Source: DAOMFM01 sp035429825 (GTDB lineage: Bacteria > Acidobacteriota > Blastocatellia > UBA7656 > JADIYM01). Taken from it: a stretch of 40,424 bases of DNA. Below the pieces are notes generated by a model. It worked only from the letters and a program-made list of their open reading frames with translations. It did not search any database and was not told the DNA's origin. Shown piece by piece: positions 33,167 through 40,424 of the stretch; position 1 is the stretch's first letter; the number at the start of each line of letters is the position of its first letter. The translations under genes and the position numbers were made by a program. The stretch spans positions 1 to 40,424 of the forward strand of contig JBGAKX010000027.1 in assembly GCA_044224215.1 (NCBI GenBank). Direction: 5' to 3'.

Positions 33167-34072
33167 ATGACCTCAGAGCACATCGACAGCGCGGCGCGAC
33201 ACCTCATCGATACGGGCGGTCTGGTTCCGAGCCGCGTGCTGCTCGACGCGGCACGCGCCGCGGGACACGCCGTCGCCGCGCTCAACTTCTACAACGCCGA
33301 GACGCTGCGCGCGCACGTCGATGCGGCCAGGGCGGCCGATCGGCCGATCATCCTGCAGACGACCGAATCGACGATCGACTACCTCGGAATCGACGTCGCC
33401 GTCTCTCTCGCGCGCGCCGCGGCGCGCGAGCTCGGTGGACGCGTGGCATTGCACCTCGATCACGGAAAGACCAGCGATCTCGCCCGCCGGTGCATCGACG
33501 CCGGCTACACGTCGGTGATGATCGACGGCTCGAAGCTCTCGTTTGACGAGAACTCCGCGCTCACGCGCAGTGTCGTGGAGATGGCCCGCGCAGCCGGCGT
33601 CACCGTCGAAGGCGAGCTCGGATTTGTCGCGCACAACGACGAGGCCGGCGCAGGCGGAGCGTTCACGGAGCCCGATGCCGCCGCCCGGTTTGTCGCGGAG
33701 ACCGGCGTCGACGCGCTCGCCATCGCCGTCGGAACGGCTCACGGTTTCTACCGCGGCGAGGTCCGGATCGATTTCGAGCGGATCGCGCGAATCCGCGACG
33801 CGGTACCCGGTACCGCGCTCGTGCTCCACGGCGGCTCGGGTGTCCCCGACGAGATGCTCGCCCGGGCGGTTGCGAGCGGCATCGCAAAGATCAATTTCGG
33901 CACCGAGATCAAGGATGCGTTCATGCGTGCAATCAGAACCGCGGTCACCTCGACCGACGACATCGACCTGCGGCGCGTGTTCGCGCCGGCCGTTGCGGCG
34001 GTGCGTGACGTCTCGGCGGCCAAGATACGGATCTGCAGCGGGTTGGACGGGCACACGGAGGGCGACACGTGA
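33167..34072 (+). CDS. Class II ketose-bisphosphate aldolase (KbaY/GatY/FbaA type)
   Basis: This 301-aa zinc-dependent class II aldolase splits a ketose-1,6-bisphosphate into dihydroxyacetone phosphate and glyceraldehyde-3-phosphate. Seen are VAALNFYNAET, the HLDHGKT motif with Asp98 and the zinc ligand His99, EGELGFVAHNDE, the AVGTAHGFY zinc-ligand segment, and VLHGGSGVPDE for phosphate binding. The length is typical of tagatose-bisphosphate aldolase subunits KbaY/GatY, which its neighbours favour, but fructose-bisphosphate cannot be excluded. The ATG is at 33167. The stop overlaps the GTG of the next kinase gene by 4 bp (GTGA). Confidence 0.92.
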   Translation: MTSEHIDSAARHLIDTGGLVPSRVLLDAARAAGHAVAALNFYNAETLRAHVDAARAADRPIILQTTESTIDYLGIDVAVSLARAAARELGGRVALHLDHGKTSDLARRCIDAGYTSVMIDGSKLSFDENSALTRSVVEMARAAGVTVEGELGFVAHNDEAGAGGAFTEPDAAARFVAETGVDALAIAVGTAHGFYRGEVRIDFERIARIRDAVPGTALVLHGGSGVPDEMLARAVASGIAKINFGTEIKDAFMRAIRTAVTSTDDIDLRRVFAPAVAAVRDVSAAKIRICSGLDGHTEGDT

Positions 34073-35082
34073 TCATCTGCGTCTCTGCCAATCCCGCGAT
34101 CGACTGCAGGAGCCGCGTTCGCCGGCTCACGCCGGGCAGCATCCATCGCGCGCGCACGATCGAGCGCTTTCCCGGCGGAAAGGCCGCGCACGTGGCGATG
34201 GCCGCGAGTGCGCTCGGCGAACCGGTGCTCTGGGTTGGGATGCTCGGTGGCTCGACCGGCGCCGAATGCGAGCTCGGCCTCGTCGCGCGCGGCATCGCGG
34301 TCGCCGTGGCGCGAACGGAATGCGCCACGCGCATGAACCTCGAGCTGCTCGACGACGACGGCACGGTCACCGAAGTGCTCGAGCCCGGTGGTCCCGTGAC
34401 CGCTCGCGAGATCGAGAATTTCCTGACGATCTGCGATCGCGTGTTCGAGGAGCAGCGCGACTCGAGCGTCGTCGTCATCTGCGGAAGCCTGCCAGTGGGG
34501 GCGCCCGTCACGCTCTACGCCGAGGTGATGCGCCGGGCGCATGACCGGGGGTGTCGCGCGTACGTCGACGCGAGCGGCGATGCGCTGCAGGCGGCCCTTG
34601 CCGCCGCACCGGACCTCGTGAAGCCGAACCACGTCGAGATTTCGGCGGCGCGCGACGTCCGGGTCTCAACGCTCTCGGACGCGGCGATCGCCGCCGAATG
34701 GCTCATCGACTGCGGCGCCGCCGGCGCCGCCGTGTCGCTCGGCTCGCGCGGGATCGTGTGGAAGAGGGACGCCGAATCGAAGGCGATCTATGCCGCGCTG
34801 CCGGCCGTCACCGGTGTGTCGACCGTCGGGTGCGGAGACGCGGCGATGGCGGGTTTCGCCGTGGCGCGAGCACGAAGCCTTGGGCCCGAAGCGACCATCG
34901 CGCTCGCCGCGGCGTGCGGCACGGCAAACTGTGCGGCGAGCGAGCCCGGAATGATCGACGCGCGCGAGGTCGAACGGCTCGTGCCGCTCGTCGAAACGTT
35001 CGAGGTGAACGCGCTCGACAGCCGGGCCGCCGCGGACGCGCCATCGGCCGAGGCGGCCGCCGGGGAGGGCAACCTCACGTGA
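34069..35082 (+). CDS. 1-Phosphofructokinase/tagatose-6-phosphate kinase-family kinase
   Basis: This 337-aa PfkB-superfamily kinase is of the FruK/LacC group. The N-terminus VSANPAIDCRSRVRRLTPG is the LacC/FruK pattern (xxNPAID). FPGGKAAHVAMAASALGEPVLWVGMLGG and VICGSLPVG follow, and the catalytic motif is STVGCGDAAMAGFA with Asp257 and Cys replacing Ala in the usual GAGD. It would phosphorylate tagatose-6-phosphate (or fructose-1-/6-phosphate) to the bisphosphate used by the aldolase encoded just upstream. The GTG start overlaps the aldolase stop by 4 bp, so the two steps are translationally coupled. Confidence 0.9.
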   Translation: MIICVSANPAIDCRSRVRRLTPGSIHRARTIERFPGGKAAHVAMAASALGEPVLWVGMLGGSTGAECELGLVARGIAVAVARTECATRMNLELLDDDGTVTEVLEPGGPVTAREIENFLTICDRVFEEQRDSSVVVICGSLPVGAPVTLYAEVMRRAHDRGCRAYVDASGDALQAALAAAPDLVKPNHVEISAARDVRVSTLSDAAIAAEWLIDCGAAGAAVSLGSRGIVWKRDAESKAIYAALPAVTGVSTVGCGDAAMAGFAVARARSLGPEATIALAAACGTANCAASEPGMIDAREVERLVPLVETFEVNALDSRAAADAPSAEAAAGEGNLT

Positions 35083-35137
35083 TCCACGCAGCACGACCGG
35101 ACGGAGTGTGTCCGAGAGTCTCAAGGAGGAGCGAGAG

Positions 35138-36217
35138 ATGAAGTTCGTCCACGATCGCAGTCAGACGGTTCGAGCAATCACCTTGTGCGTTGTTGCAATG
35201 CTCCTCTCGGCGCTCACCGCGTTTGGCCAGGCGAGCTACACCGCGCAGCTGCGCGGCATTGTCTCTGACCAGAACGGCGACGTTGTGGTCGGCGCGATCG
35301 TGACCATCACGGACACGTCCACCAACATCGCAAAGACCGCCAGGACCGACAAGGACGGCGTGTACACGTTCAGCGGCCTCAGACCGGCGTCGTACACCGT
35401 CAAGGCTGAAGCCGTCGGGTTCCAGGAGGTGCTCCAGAAGAACGTCGTCCTCGCCGTCAGCCAGCAGGCATCGCTCAACATGACCCTCAGCCCTGCCGGC
35501 GTGTCCGCCGAGGTCACCGTGGTCGACACCGCGCCGCTTCTCGACACAGGCAGCGCGACGCTCGGCACGAATGTCTCGGAGAAGAACATCAAGGAGATTC
35601 CGCTCAGCAACCGCAACTACTTTGGCCTCGTGTTTCTTGCCGGCGGCGTCACCGAGACGACGGGCTCAGGCACGAACGACAACTATCCGGCGGGGACGAA
35701 CTTCGTCTCGAACGGCCAGCGCAACGCGACCGCCGAGATCCGCATGGACGGCGCACCGATCAGCGCGCCCGAGCAGGGCGAAGGCGCCACGACGAACGTC
35801 TACTACCAGCCGTCCGTCGAGATCATTCAGGAGTTCAAGGTCCAGAACAACAGCTTCTCGGCCGAGTACGGCAACAACGGCGGCACGGTCGTCAACATCG
35901 CGCTCAAGAGCGGCGGCAACGAGTTCCACGGCAGCGGCTGGTGGTTCTTCCAGCGCGCCGCGCTCGACGCCAACAACTTCTTCAACAACCAGAGCGGCAC
36001 GGCGCGACCCGATCACAAGCGCGACCAGTTCGGGTTCTCGGTCGGCGGACCGATCGTCAAAGACAAGCTGTTCTTCTTCACTTCGTCAATTGCCCGGGCT
36101 CGGACTTCGGCTGCGACGAGGGCTCGCCCGTTCTGCAGCAGATCTTCAACCCGTTCACGATCAGCCCCGACGGCGTGCGGCAGCCGTTCTCGGGAAACAG
36201 GATCACGCCCGGGCTGA
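35138..36217 (+). CDS. Oar-like TonB-dependent receptor, N-terminal part (frameshifted)
   Basis: This is the 5' part of a broken outer-membrane receptor gene. It holds a signal peptide (ITLCVVAMLLSALTAFGQ), a carboxypeptidase-regulatory-like domain (AQLRGIVSDQNGDVVVGAIV ... YTFSGLRPASYTVKAEAVGF) and the plug domain (VSEKNIKEIPLSNRNYFGLVFLAGG, RMDGAPIS, QEFKVQNNSFSAEYGNNGG, GGPIVKDKLFFF). Real similarity ends at about 36082. The rest of the frame, to 36217, is Ser/Arg-rich out-of-frame sequence. The ATG at 35138 has AAGGAGGAG 7 bp upstream. The barrel continues in another frame in the next entry. Its place after the sugar operon suggests uptake of the glycan breakdown products. Confidence 0.85.
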   Translation: MKFVHDRSQTVRAITLCVVAMLLSALTAFGQASYTAQLRGIVSDQNGDVVVGAIVTITDTSTNIAKTARTDKDGVYTFSGLRPASYTVKAEAVGFQEVLQKNVVLAVSQQASLNMTLSPAGVSAEVTVVDTAPLLDTGSATLGTNVSEKNIKEIPLSNRNYFGLVFLAGGVTETTGSGTNDNYPAGTNFVSNGQRNATAEIRMDGAPISAPEQGEGATTNVYYQPSVEIIQEFKVQNNSFSAEYGNNGGTVVNIALKSGGNEFHGSGWWFFQRAALDANNFFNNQSGTARPDHKRDQFGFSVGGPIVKDKLFFFTSSIARARTSAATRARPFCSRSSTRSRSAPTACGSRSRETGSRPG

Positions 36218-38658
36218 TCGATCCGATCGGGCAGTCGATCATCAACCTCTACCCCATGCCGAACCTGTCGGGCGTCGGGCCGGGTGAACCGAATTTCCAC
36301 ACGGCCACGCTCGCCGACGCGCCGGGATGGCAGTTCGACGTGAAGATCGACTACCACATGTCGGATTCGAACAGCGTGTCGGGCCGTTACAGCTACCTCC
36401 ACAACACGTACGACGTGCCGACGATCCTCGGCGACGGCGAGTTCAACGACGGCGTCCACTTCGAGACGACCGTGAACAACATCGCGCTCGAGGACACGTG
36501 GACGCTGTCGCCGAGCCTCGTGTGGACAAACCGGTTCGCCGTCGACCGCGCGAACGCGCCCGGCAGCGAGGACTACCCCACGCTCGCATCGGTCGGGCTG
36601 CCGCCGATCCTGTCGGACGCCAACGGACTGACGCGCGTTCCGGTCATCCTGATGGACAACAACGCGACGTCGCTGTTCGATCAGTGCTGCGTCGACACGA
36701 CGTTCGCGCACACGCTCTACACCTACTCGTCGACGATGACGTGGGTGAAGGGCAACCACGTCTTCAAGTTCGGCGGCGAGCAGCGCCTCTTCTACAACAA
36801 CTTCTACCAGCCCGATAATCCGACGGGGTTCTTCCACTTTGGCCAGGGCGTGACCGCCGGCGTCGCCGACAGCGGAGACCCCACGCAGGGCAACTCGTTC
36901 GCGAGCCTGCTGCTCGGCTACGGCGACAACGACTCGGGTCTCAGCATCAAGCGGTCGGTCGCCGACAAGTCCAAGGAGACGGCGTTCTACTTCCAGGACG
37001 ACTGGAAGATCACGGCAAAGCTGACGCTCAACCTTGGTCTCCGCTACGAGTGGAGCACGCCCTACACGGAGCGGTACAACCAGCTTCAGTTCAGCGACTT
37101 TGCCGGCGACAGCGGCATCTCGGTGCCGATCGACATTCCGGGTCTCGTCTACCGCACGGGGCCGCTTCAGGGAACGACGACGTTTGCCGACGACTCGATG
37201 CGGCACGTTCCGGTCGACCGGAACAACTTTGGCCCGCGGGTCGGTTTCGCGTACCAGTTCAAGGAGAACACCGTCTTCCGCGGCGGCGCAGGCGTTTACT
37301 ATGGGCTGAACGTCGCGACGAACTTCCAGTACGCCGGATCGGCGTTCCGCAGCGACGGCGTCATCCGATTCACAAAGAACGACTTCCAGTCACAGTTCGC
37401 GACGCTCGCGAACCCGTTTCCGGCGGGCCTTTCCGAACCGCAGCGCCAGGCGTACGGCGCGCTGGCCGTGTGGGGGCTCGGCAACGGGAACGATCTCGGG
37501 ACGACCGAGGCCCGCAACGCCGAGATCTACCAGTGGAACCTCGGCGTGCAGCAGCTGCTGCCGTGGGACCTGGTGATCTCGGCCGACTACTCCGCCAGCC
37601 GCAGCACGCACCTGCCGTGGGGCGGATACTCGAGCACGCGCAACCGGAACTTCATCAACTCGGCGATGCTCGCCCAGATCGCGGCGTCGGTCGATCCGAC
37701 GAACGACGTGACGGACAGTCTCGTGACGAACTACCTGTACACCAACGTCGCGAATCCGTTCCGGCCGCTCTTTGTCGGTCCGCACGCGATCTTCAACATC
37801 GCGGATTCGATCTACAACGACGCGGAGATTCCGCTGATCAACCTGCTGAGGCCGTATCCCCAGTTCGACGGCAGCTTCGAAGGCCTCCCGCTGCTCGCGG
37901 CCAACGCGTGGTACAACGCGCTGCAGGTACGCTTCGAGAAGCGCCCCGGCCACTACGTGAGCTTTACCGGCAACTACACGTTCTCGAAAGCGACCGACGA
38001 CTCGTCGATCGGCGCGAACGCGTTCGTCGGCGGTTTGAATTACGGCAACCCGCAGCAGCTCGACAACCTGCGGGCCGAGCACGCGATCAGCGCGAACGAC
38101 ACGACGCATCGGTTTGCGCTGGCCACGATCTTCGACATTCCAGTCGGACGCGGTCTGCTGGTCGGCTCGGAGATGAACCGGGTGCTCGACGCGATCCTTG
38201 GCGGCTGGTCGATCTCGTCGATTCTGACGTTCCAGACGGGCCAGCCGCTCGCGATCAGCACGGTCGACAACCGGCTGATCGACGGGAACCAGCGCCCGAA
38301 CGTGCTGTGCTCGAGCCTGCGAAGCGGGCTGAGCTATCACGACGTGGTCGCGACGGGTGGGAGCTACTTCAACACCGGCTGTTTCGGCGATCCGGGCGAC
38401 CAGCGTCCCGGAAGCGCCCCGCGCTACTTCTCGACGCTGAGGGCGGACGGGATCAACAATCTCGACCTGTCGTTCTACAAGACGTTCACGTTCAAGGAGG
38501 GAATGACGCTCGAGGTTCGCGGAGACTTCTTCAACTTCACGAACACGCCCCGTTTCGCGATACCCGACAATGCGCTCGGGAGCTCGACGTTCGGGCAGAT
38601 CTTCTCGACGGCCAACGGCGCGCGCACGACGCAGATCGGCATCCGGTTCCAGTTCTAG
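36082..38658 (+). CDS. Oar-like TonB-dependent receptor, beta-barrel part (frameshifted)
   Basis: This is the 3' part of the receptor, in the frame one base back from the N-terminal part. Coding similarity starts near FVNCPGSDFGCDEGSPVLQQ and runs through GVRQPFSGNRITPGLIDPIGQ, LYPMPN, the barrel strands (FKFGGEQRLFYNNFY, YFQDDWKITAKLTLNLGLRYEW, NNFGPRVGFAYQF) and ends TQIGIRFQF, with the terminal phenylalanine typical of outer-membrane barrels. The frame is formally open from a GTG at 35941, but that stretch is antiphase to the real plug domain. Between the two parts the segment that normally links plug and first strands looks about 40 residues short, so a small out-of-frame deletion is likely. 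Confidence 0.82.
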   Translation, partial: FVNCPGSDFGCDEGSPVLQQIFNPFTISPDGVRQPFSGNRITPGLIDPIGQSIINLYPMPNLSGVGPGEPNFHTATLADAPGWQFDVKIDYHMSDSNSVSGRYSYLHNTYDVPTILGDGEFNDGVHFETTVNNIALEDTWTLSPSLVWTNRFAVDRANAPGSEDYPTLASVGLPPILSDANGLTRVPVILMDNNATSLFDQCCVDTTFAHTLYTYSSTMTWVKGNHVFKFGGEQRLFYNNFYQPDNPTGFFHFGQGVTAGVADSGDPTQGNSFASLLLGYGDNDSGLSIKRSVADKSKETAFYFQDDWKITAKLTLNLGLRYEWSTPYTERYNQLQFSDFAGDSGISVPIDIPGLVYRTGPLQGTTTFADDSMRHVPVDRNNFGPRVGFAYQFKENTVFRGGAGVYYGLNVATNFQYAGSAFRSDGVIRFTKNDFQSQFATLANPFPAGLSEPQRQAYGALAVWGLGNGNDLGTTEARNAEIYQWNLGVQQLLPWDLVISADYSASRSTHLPWGGYSSTRNRNFINSAMLAQIAASVDPTNDVTDSLVTNYLYTNVANPFRPLFVGPHAIFNIADSIYNDAEIPLINLLRPYPQFDGSFEGLPLLAANAWYNALQVRFEKRPGHYVSFTGNYTFSKATDDSSIGANAFVGGLNYGNPQQLDNLRAEHAISANDTTHRFALATIFDIPVGRGLLVGSEMNRVLDAILGGWSISSILTFQTGQPLAISTVDNRLIDGNQRPNVLCSSLRSGLSYHDVVATGGSYFNTGCFGDPGDQRPGSAPRYFSTLRADGINNLDLSFYKTFTFKEGMTLEVRGDFFNFTNTPRFAIPDNALGSSTFGQIFSTANGARTTQIGIRFQF

Positions 38659-38676
38659 CCGGACGGGGGATTGTCG

Positions 38677-40424
38677 ATGCAACGCGCTTCCGCCCACGCG
38701 ATCCGCCGGTTGATCGTCGCCGTCGTGACGCTCGCGATGGCGCCCGCGTTCCCGCACGTGTTCGCCGCGCAGCAGACGCCGCCACTGAATTGGACCCACA
38801 CGGTCCGTATCGCGGCGTACCCGCTGACGGGGACGAATGCGGACACGATCGTCCGCGACGCGACGCGCAGCAACGTCTTTGGCATCGAGGTCGACAACGA
38901 CATTCCCGGCCGGTACGAGAGCTTTCTGGACCCGACGGCCAAGCTCGCGGCGATCCGTGCCGTGGCCGCAAAGGCGCACGCCGCCGGGAACCGGTCGTTC
39001 GTCTATGTCGCCGGATGGGAGTGCATCACCGCGCATGCCGACCAGACCGCTCACACGGTCGCAAAGGACCATCCCGACTGGTTGCAGCGCAAGATCACGG
39101 GCGAACCGGCGAATTTCACCGGCGGCGCTGCGTTCTGGATCGACAAGGGCGACGAGGACGTGTGGATCTCGCCGTATGCGGCAGAGTGGCGCGCGATCTA
39201 CATGGAGCGCATTCGCCAGATCGCCGCGACGGGCATCGACGGGATCTACGTCGACGTGCCGTACTGGATGACGCACTTCGACGGATGGGAGGACAGCTGG
39301 GCGAGCTTTGACGACTACACGGTCGCAGCGTTCTTTGCAAAGTTTGGTGTCGATGTGCTCCACGACGTGAAGCTCGGCGATTTCTCGGACCCGGGGTTTC
39401 GGAAGTGGGTCGCGTTCAGGATCGGGACGATCACGGACTTCATGCGCGAGGTGCGCCAGAACGCACGATCGGTGAACCCCGACTGCATGACGATTGCCGA
39501 GATCTATCCCGGCATCGAGGAGGAGGCCGTGCGGGTCGGCGCCGACGTCTACCAGCTGTACCAGGTGGTCGACGCGATCGGACACGAGTACGAGTTCGGC
39601 GGCGGCGACCACATGGCGAGCTCGCGGCAGCCGTTCGACTGGTTCCGGTACATGACGGGGATGTACGCGTTTCGCGCGTTTGCCGAGGGGCGCGCGACGT
39701 GGATCCTGAACTACTCGTGGGACGGCGACCGGGAAGTAGATCCGCGCGATGCGATGCTGAACCTGTTCTCGGCGGAGCTCACCGCGGGCGTGAACGTGTG
39801 GGACGCCCGCGGTCACGTGATGTCGGGGTCGAACGATCTCGCGACGCGAACGCGCGTGTTCGCGTGGATCGCGCGGCACGAGAAGACGTTCTACCGGCCG
39901 CGCGAGCCGGTCGATCCGGTGGGGCTCTACTTCTCGCCCGACACCAGGAACGTGGACGCGAGCGGATTCGTCCGCGCGTTCCAGGGCGTGTTCGTGATGT
40001 TGCTGCAGAAGCACGTCGAGGTTGCGGTCGTCACGCCCCGCACGCTCGCCGGGTTCCGCGGCAGGACGCTCGTGCTGCCGTCGGTTTCGACACTCGACGA
40101 TGCGGAGCGCGATGCGCTCAGCCGGCTCGCGGCCCGTGGGTGCCGGATCGTCGTCACCGGCCCGGGCCCGGCGGGGCTTGCGGCGTCGGATCAGATCGTG
40201 CGTTTTCCGGCGTGTCCGGGCAGCGCGTACTTCGCGGCGCTCGAGAAGGACTTCGACCGGACGTCGCCCGAACAGGCTGCCGAGTTTCTGCGCGCCGTCG
40301 GGGCGAGCCCGGCCGTGTCGATCGCGGCGCCGACGGGCGTGGTGAGCCAGGTGGCGCGCGTCGACGGCAAGGTTCACGTGTTCCTGGCAAATTTCATGGG
40401 TCTTCGCGGTGGTGTGAACGCGCG
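38677..40424 (+). CDS. Secreted TIM-barrel glycosidase-like protein (runs off the window)
   Basis: At least 582 residues are open to the window edge without a stop. A signal peptide is present at residues 1-30 (LIVAVVTLAMAPAFPHVFA). A TIM-barrel-like glycoside hydrolase core follows: IAAYPLTGTNADTIVRDATRSN, FVYVAGWECITAHAD, GIDGIYVDVPYW with a candidate catalytic Asp, TIAEIYPGIEEEA with a candidate acid Glu, and ATWILNYSWDGD. From about 430 there is a Rossmann-like domain (LAARGCRIVVTGPGPAG) similar to the amidotransferase-like domain of GH42 enzymes. I cannot name the GH family. Next to an AgaS-type pathway, release of galactosamine-type sugars from glycans is an attractive guess. ATG at 38677 follows a GGGGGA site. 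Confidence 0.8.
   Translation, partial: MQRASAHAIRRLIVAVVTLAMAPAFPHVFAAQQTPPLNWTHTVRIAAYPLTGTNADTIVRDATRSNVFGIEVDNDIPGRYESFLDPTAKLAAIRAVAAKAHAAGNRSFVYVAGWECITAHADQTAHTVAKDHPDWLQRKITGEPANFTGGAAFWIDKGDEDVWISPYAAEWRAIYMERIRQIAATGIDGIYVDVPYWMTHFDGWEDSWASFDDYTVAAFFAKFGVDVLHDVKLGDFSDPGFRKWVAFRIGTITDFMREVRQNARSVNPDCMTIAEIYPGIEEEAVRVGADVYQLYQVVDAIGHEYEFGGGDHMASSRQPFDWFRYMTGMYAFRAFAEGRATWILNYSWDGDREVDPRDAMLNLFSAELTAGVNVWDARGHVMSGSNDLATRTRVFAWIARHEKTFYRPREPVDPVGLYFSPDTRNVDASGFVRAFQGVFVMLLQKHVEVAVVTPRTLAGFRGRTLVLPSVSTLDDAERDALSRLAARGCRIVVTGPGPAGLAASDQIVRFPACPGSAYFAALEKDFDRTSPEQAAEFLRAVGASPAVSIAAPTGVVSQVARVDGKVHVFLANFMGLRGGVNA

Noticed and set aside
36060..36095. Programmed ribosomal frameshifting in the receptor gene.
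   Set aside because: No A-rich slippery heptamer or clear stimulatory structure is seen, and the protein segment at the junction is too short, which fits a deletion better.
37390..40377. A 995-codon open frame on the minus strand.
   Set aside because: It is antisense to the receptor and the secreted enzyme, is rich in Arg/Val/Asp as expected for high-GC shadows, and has no recognisable domain. The same holds for the minus-strand frames at 6124-8088, 8290-10326 and 36013-37206.

Overview
The window is GC-rich, gene-dense bacterial chromosome. It most resembles a soil Acidobacteriota genome of the Vicinamibacteria type. The evidence is an Oar-like TonB-dependent receptor with an N-terminal carboxypeptidase-regulatory domain, a very long secreted Asp-box (VPS10/sortilin-like) protein, several secreted class C serine hydrolases, an ECF sigma factor with a zinc-finger anti-sigma factor, and short palindromic repeats scattered between genes. 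The taxon is an inference from gene families. I see no tRNA, rRNA, CRISPR array, transposase or phage gene.

Layout. 0-1.5 kb: ECF sigma factor and membrane anti-sigma factor, translationally coupled. 1.5-6 kb: a secreted serine hydrolase, a VOC-cupin-cupin fusion and a polytopic membrane protein. 6.2-10 kb: the Asp-box protein and a TMEM175-type channel. 10-13.5 kb (minus strand): a second serine hydrolase with two C-terminal accessory domains, followed by an orphan peptide-binding lipoprotein. 13.7-16.4 kb: a secreted TPR protein, MsrB, and a BaiN/HI0933-type flavoprotein whose 3' end overlaps msrB. 16.6-20.9 kb: a YhaO-YhaN (SbcD/SbcC-like) nuclease-ATPase pair. 20.9-25.1 kb (minus strand): a tandem S41 protease with a degenerate first half, and a di-heme cytochrome c peroxidase-like protein.

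25.3-40.4 kb looks like a sugar-catabolism locus: a DeoR-family repressor, then AgaS-type sugar isomerase/deaminase, PfkB sugar kinase, class II (tagatose/fructose-bisphosphate-type) aldolase, 1-phosphofructokinase/tagatose-6-phosphate-kinase-type kinase, an Oar-like TonB receptor and a secreted TIM-barrel glycosidase-like protein that runs off the window. The gene set fits an N-acetylgalactosamine/galactosamine to tagatose pathway. An AT-rich segment with repeated ACGAAA boxes, between the divergent agaS and kinase genes, is the likely operator of the DeoR protein.

The repressor is separated from the catabolic genes by a 4.6-kb block (about 26.1-30.75 kb). The block holds RidA, an alpha/beta hydrolase, an SDR lacking its catalytic tyrosine, a MOSC-ferredoxin-reductase fusion, and two gene remnants (the C-terminus of an epoxide hydrolase and probably the N-terminus of an enoyl-CoA hydratase). 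It looks like a later insertion that has partly decayed. The TonB receptor gene carries a frameshift, apparently with a small internal deletion, so uptake through it may be lost unless this is a sequencing error.
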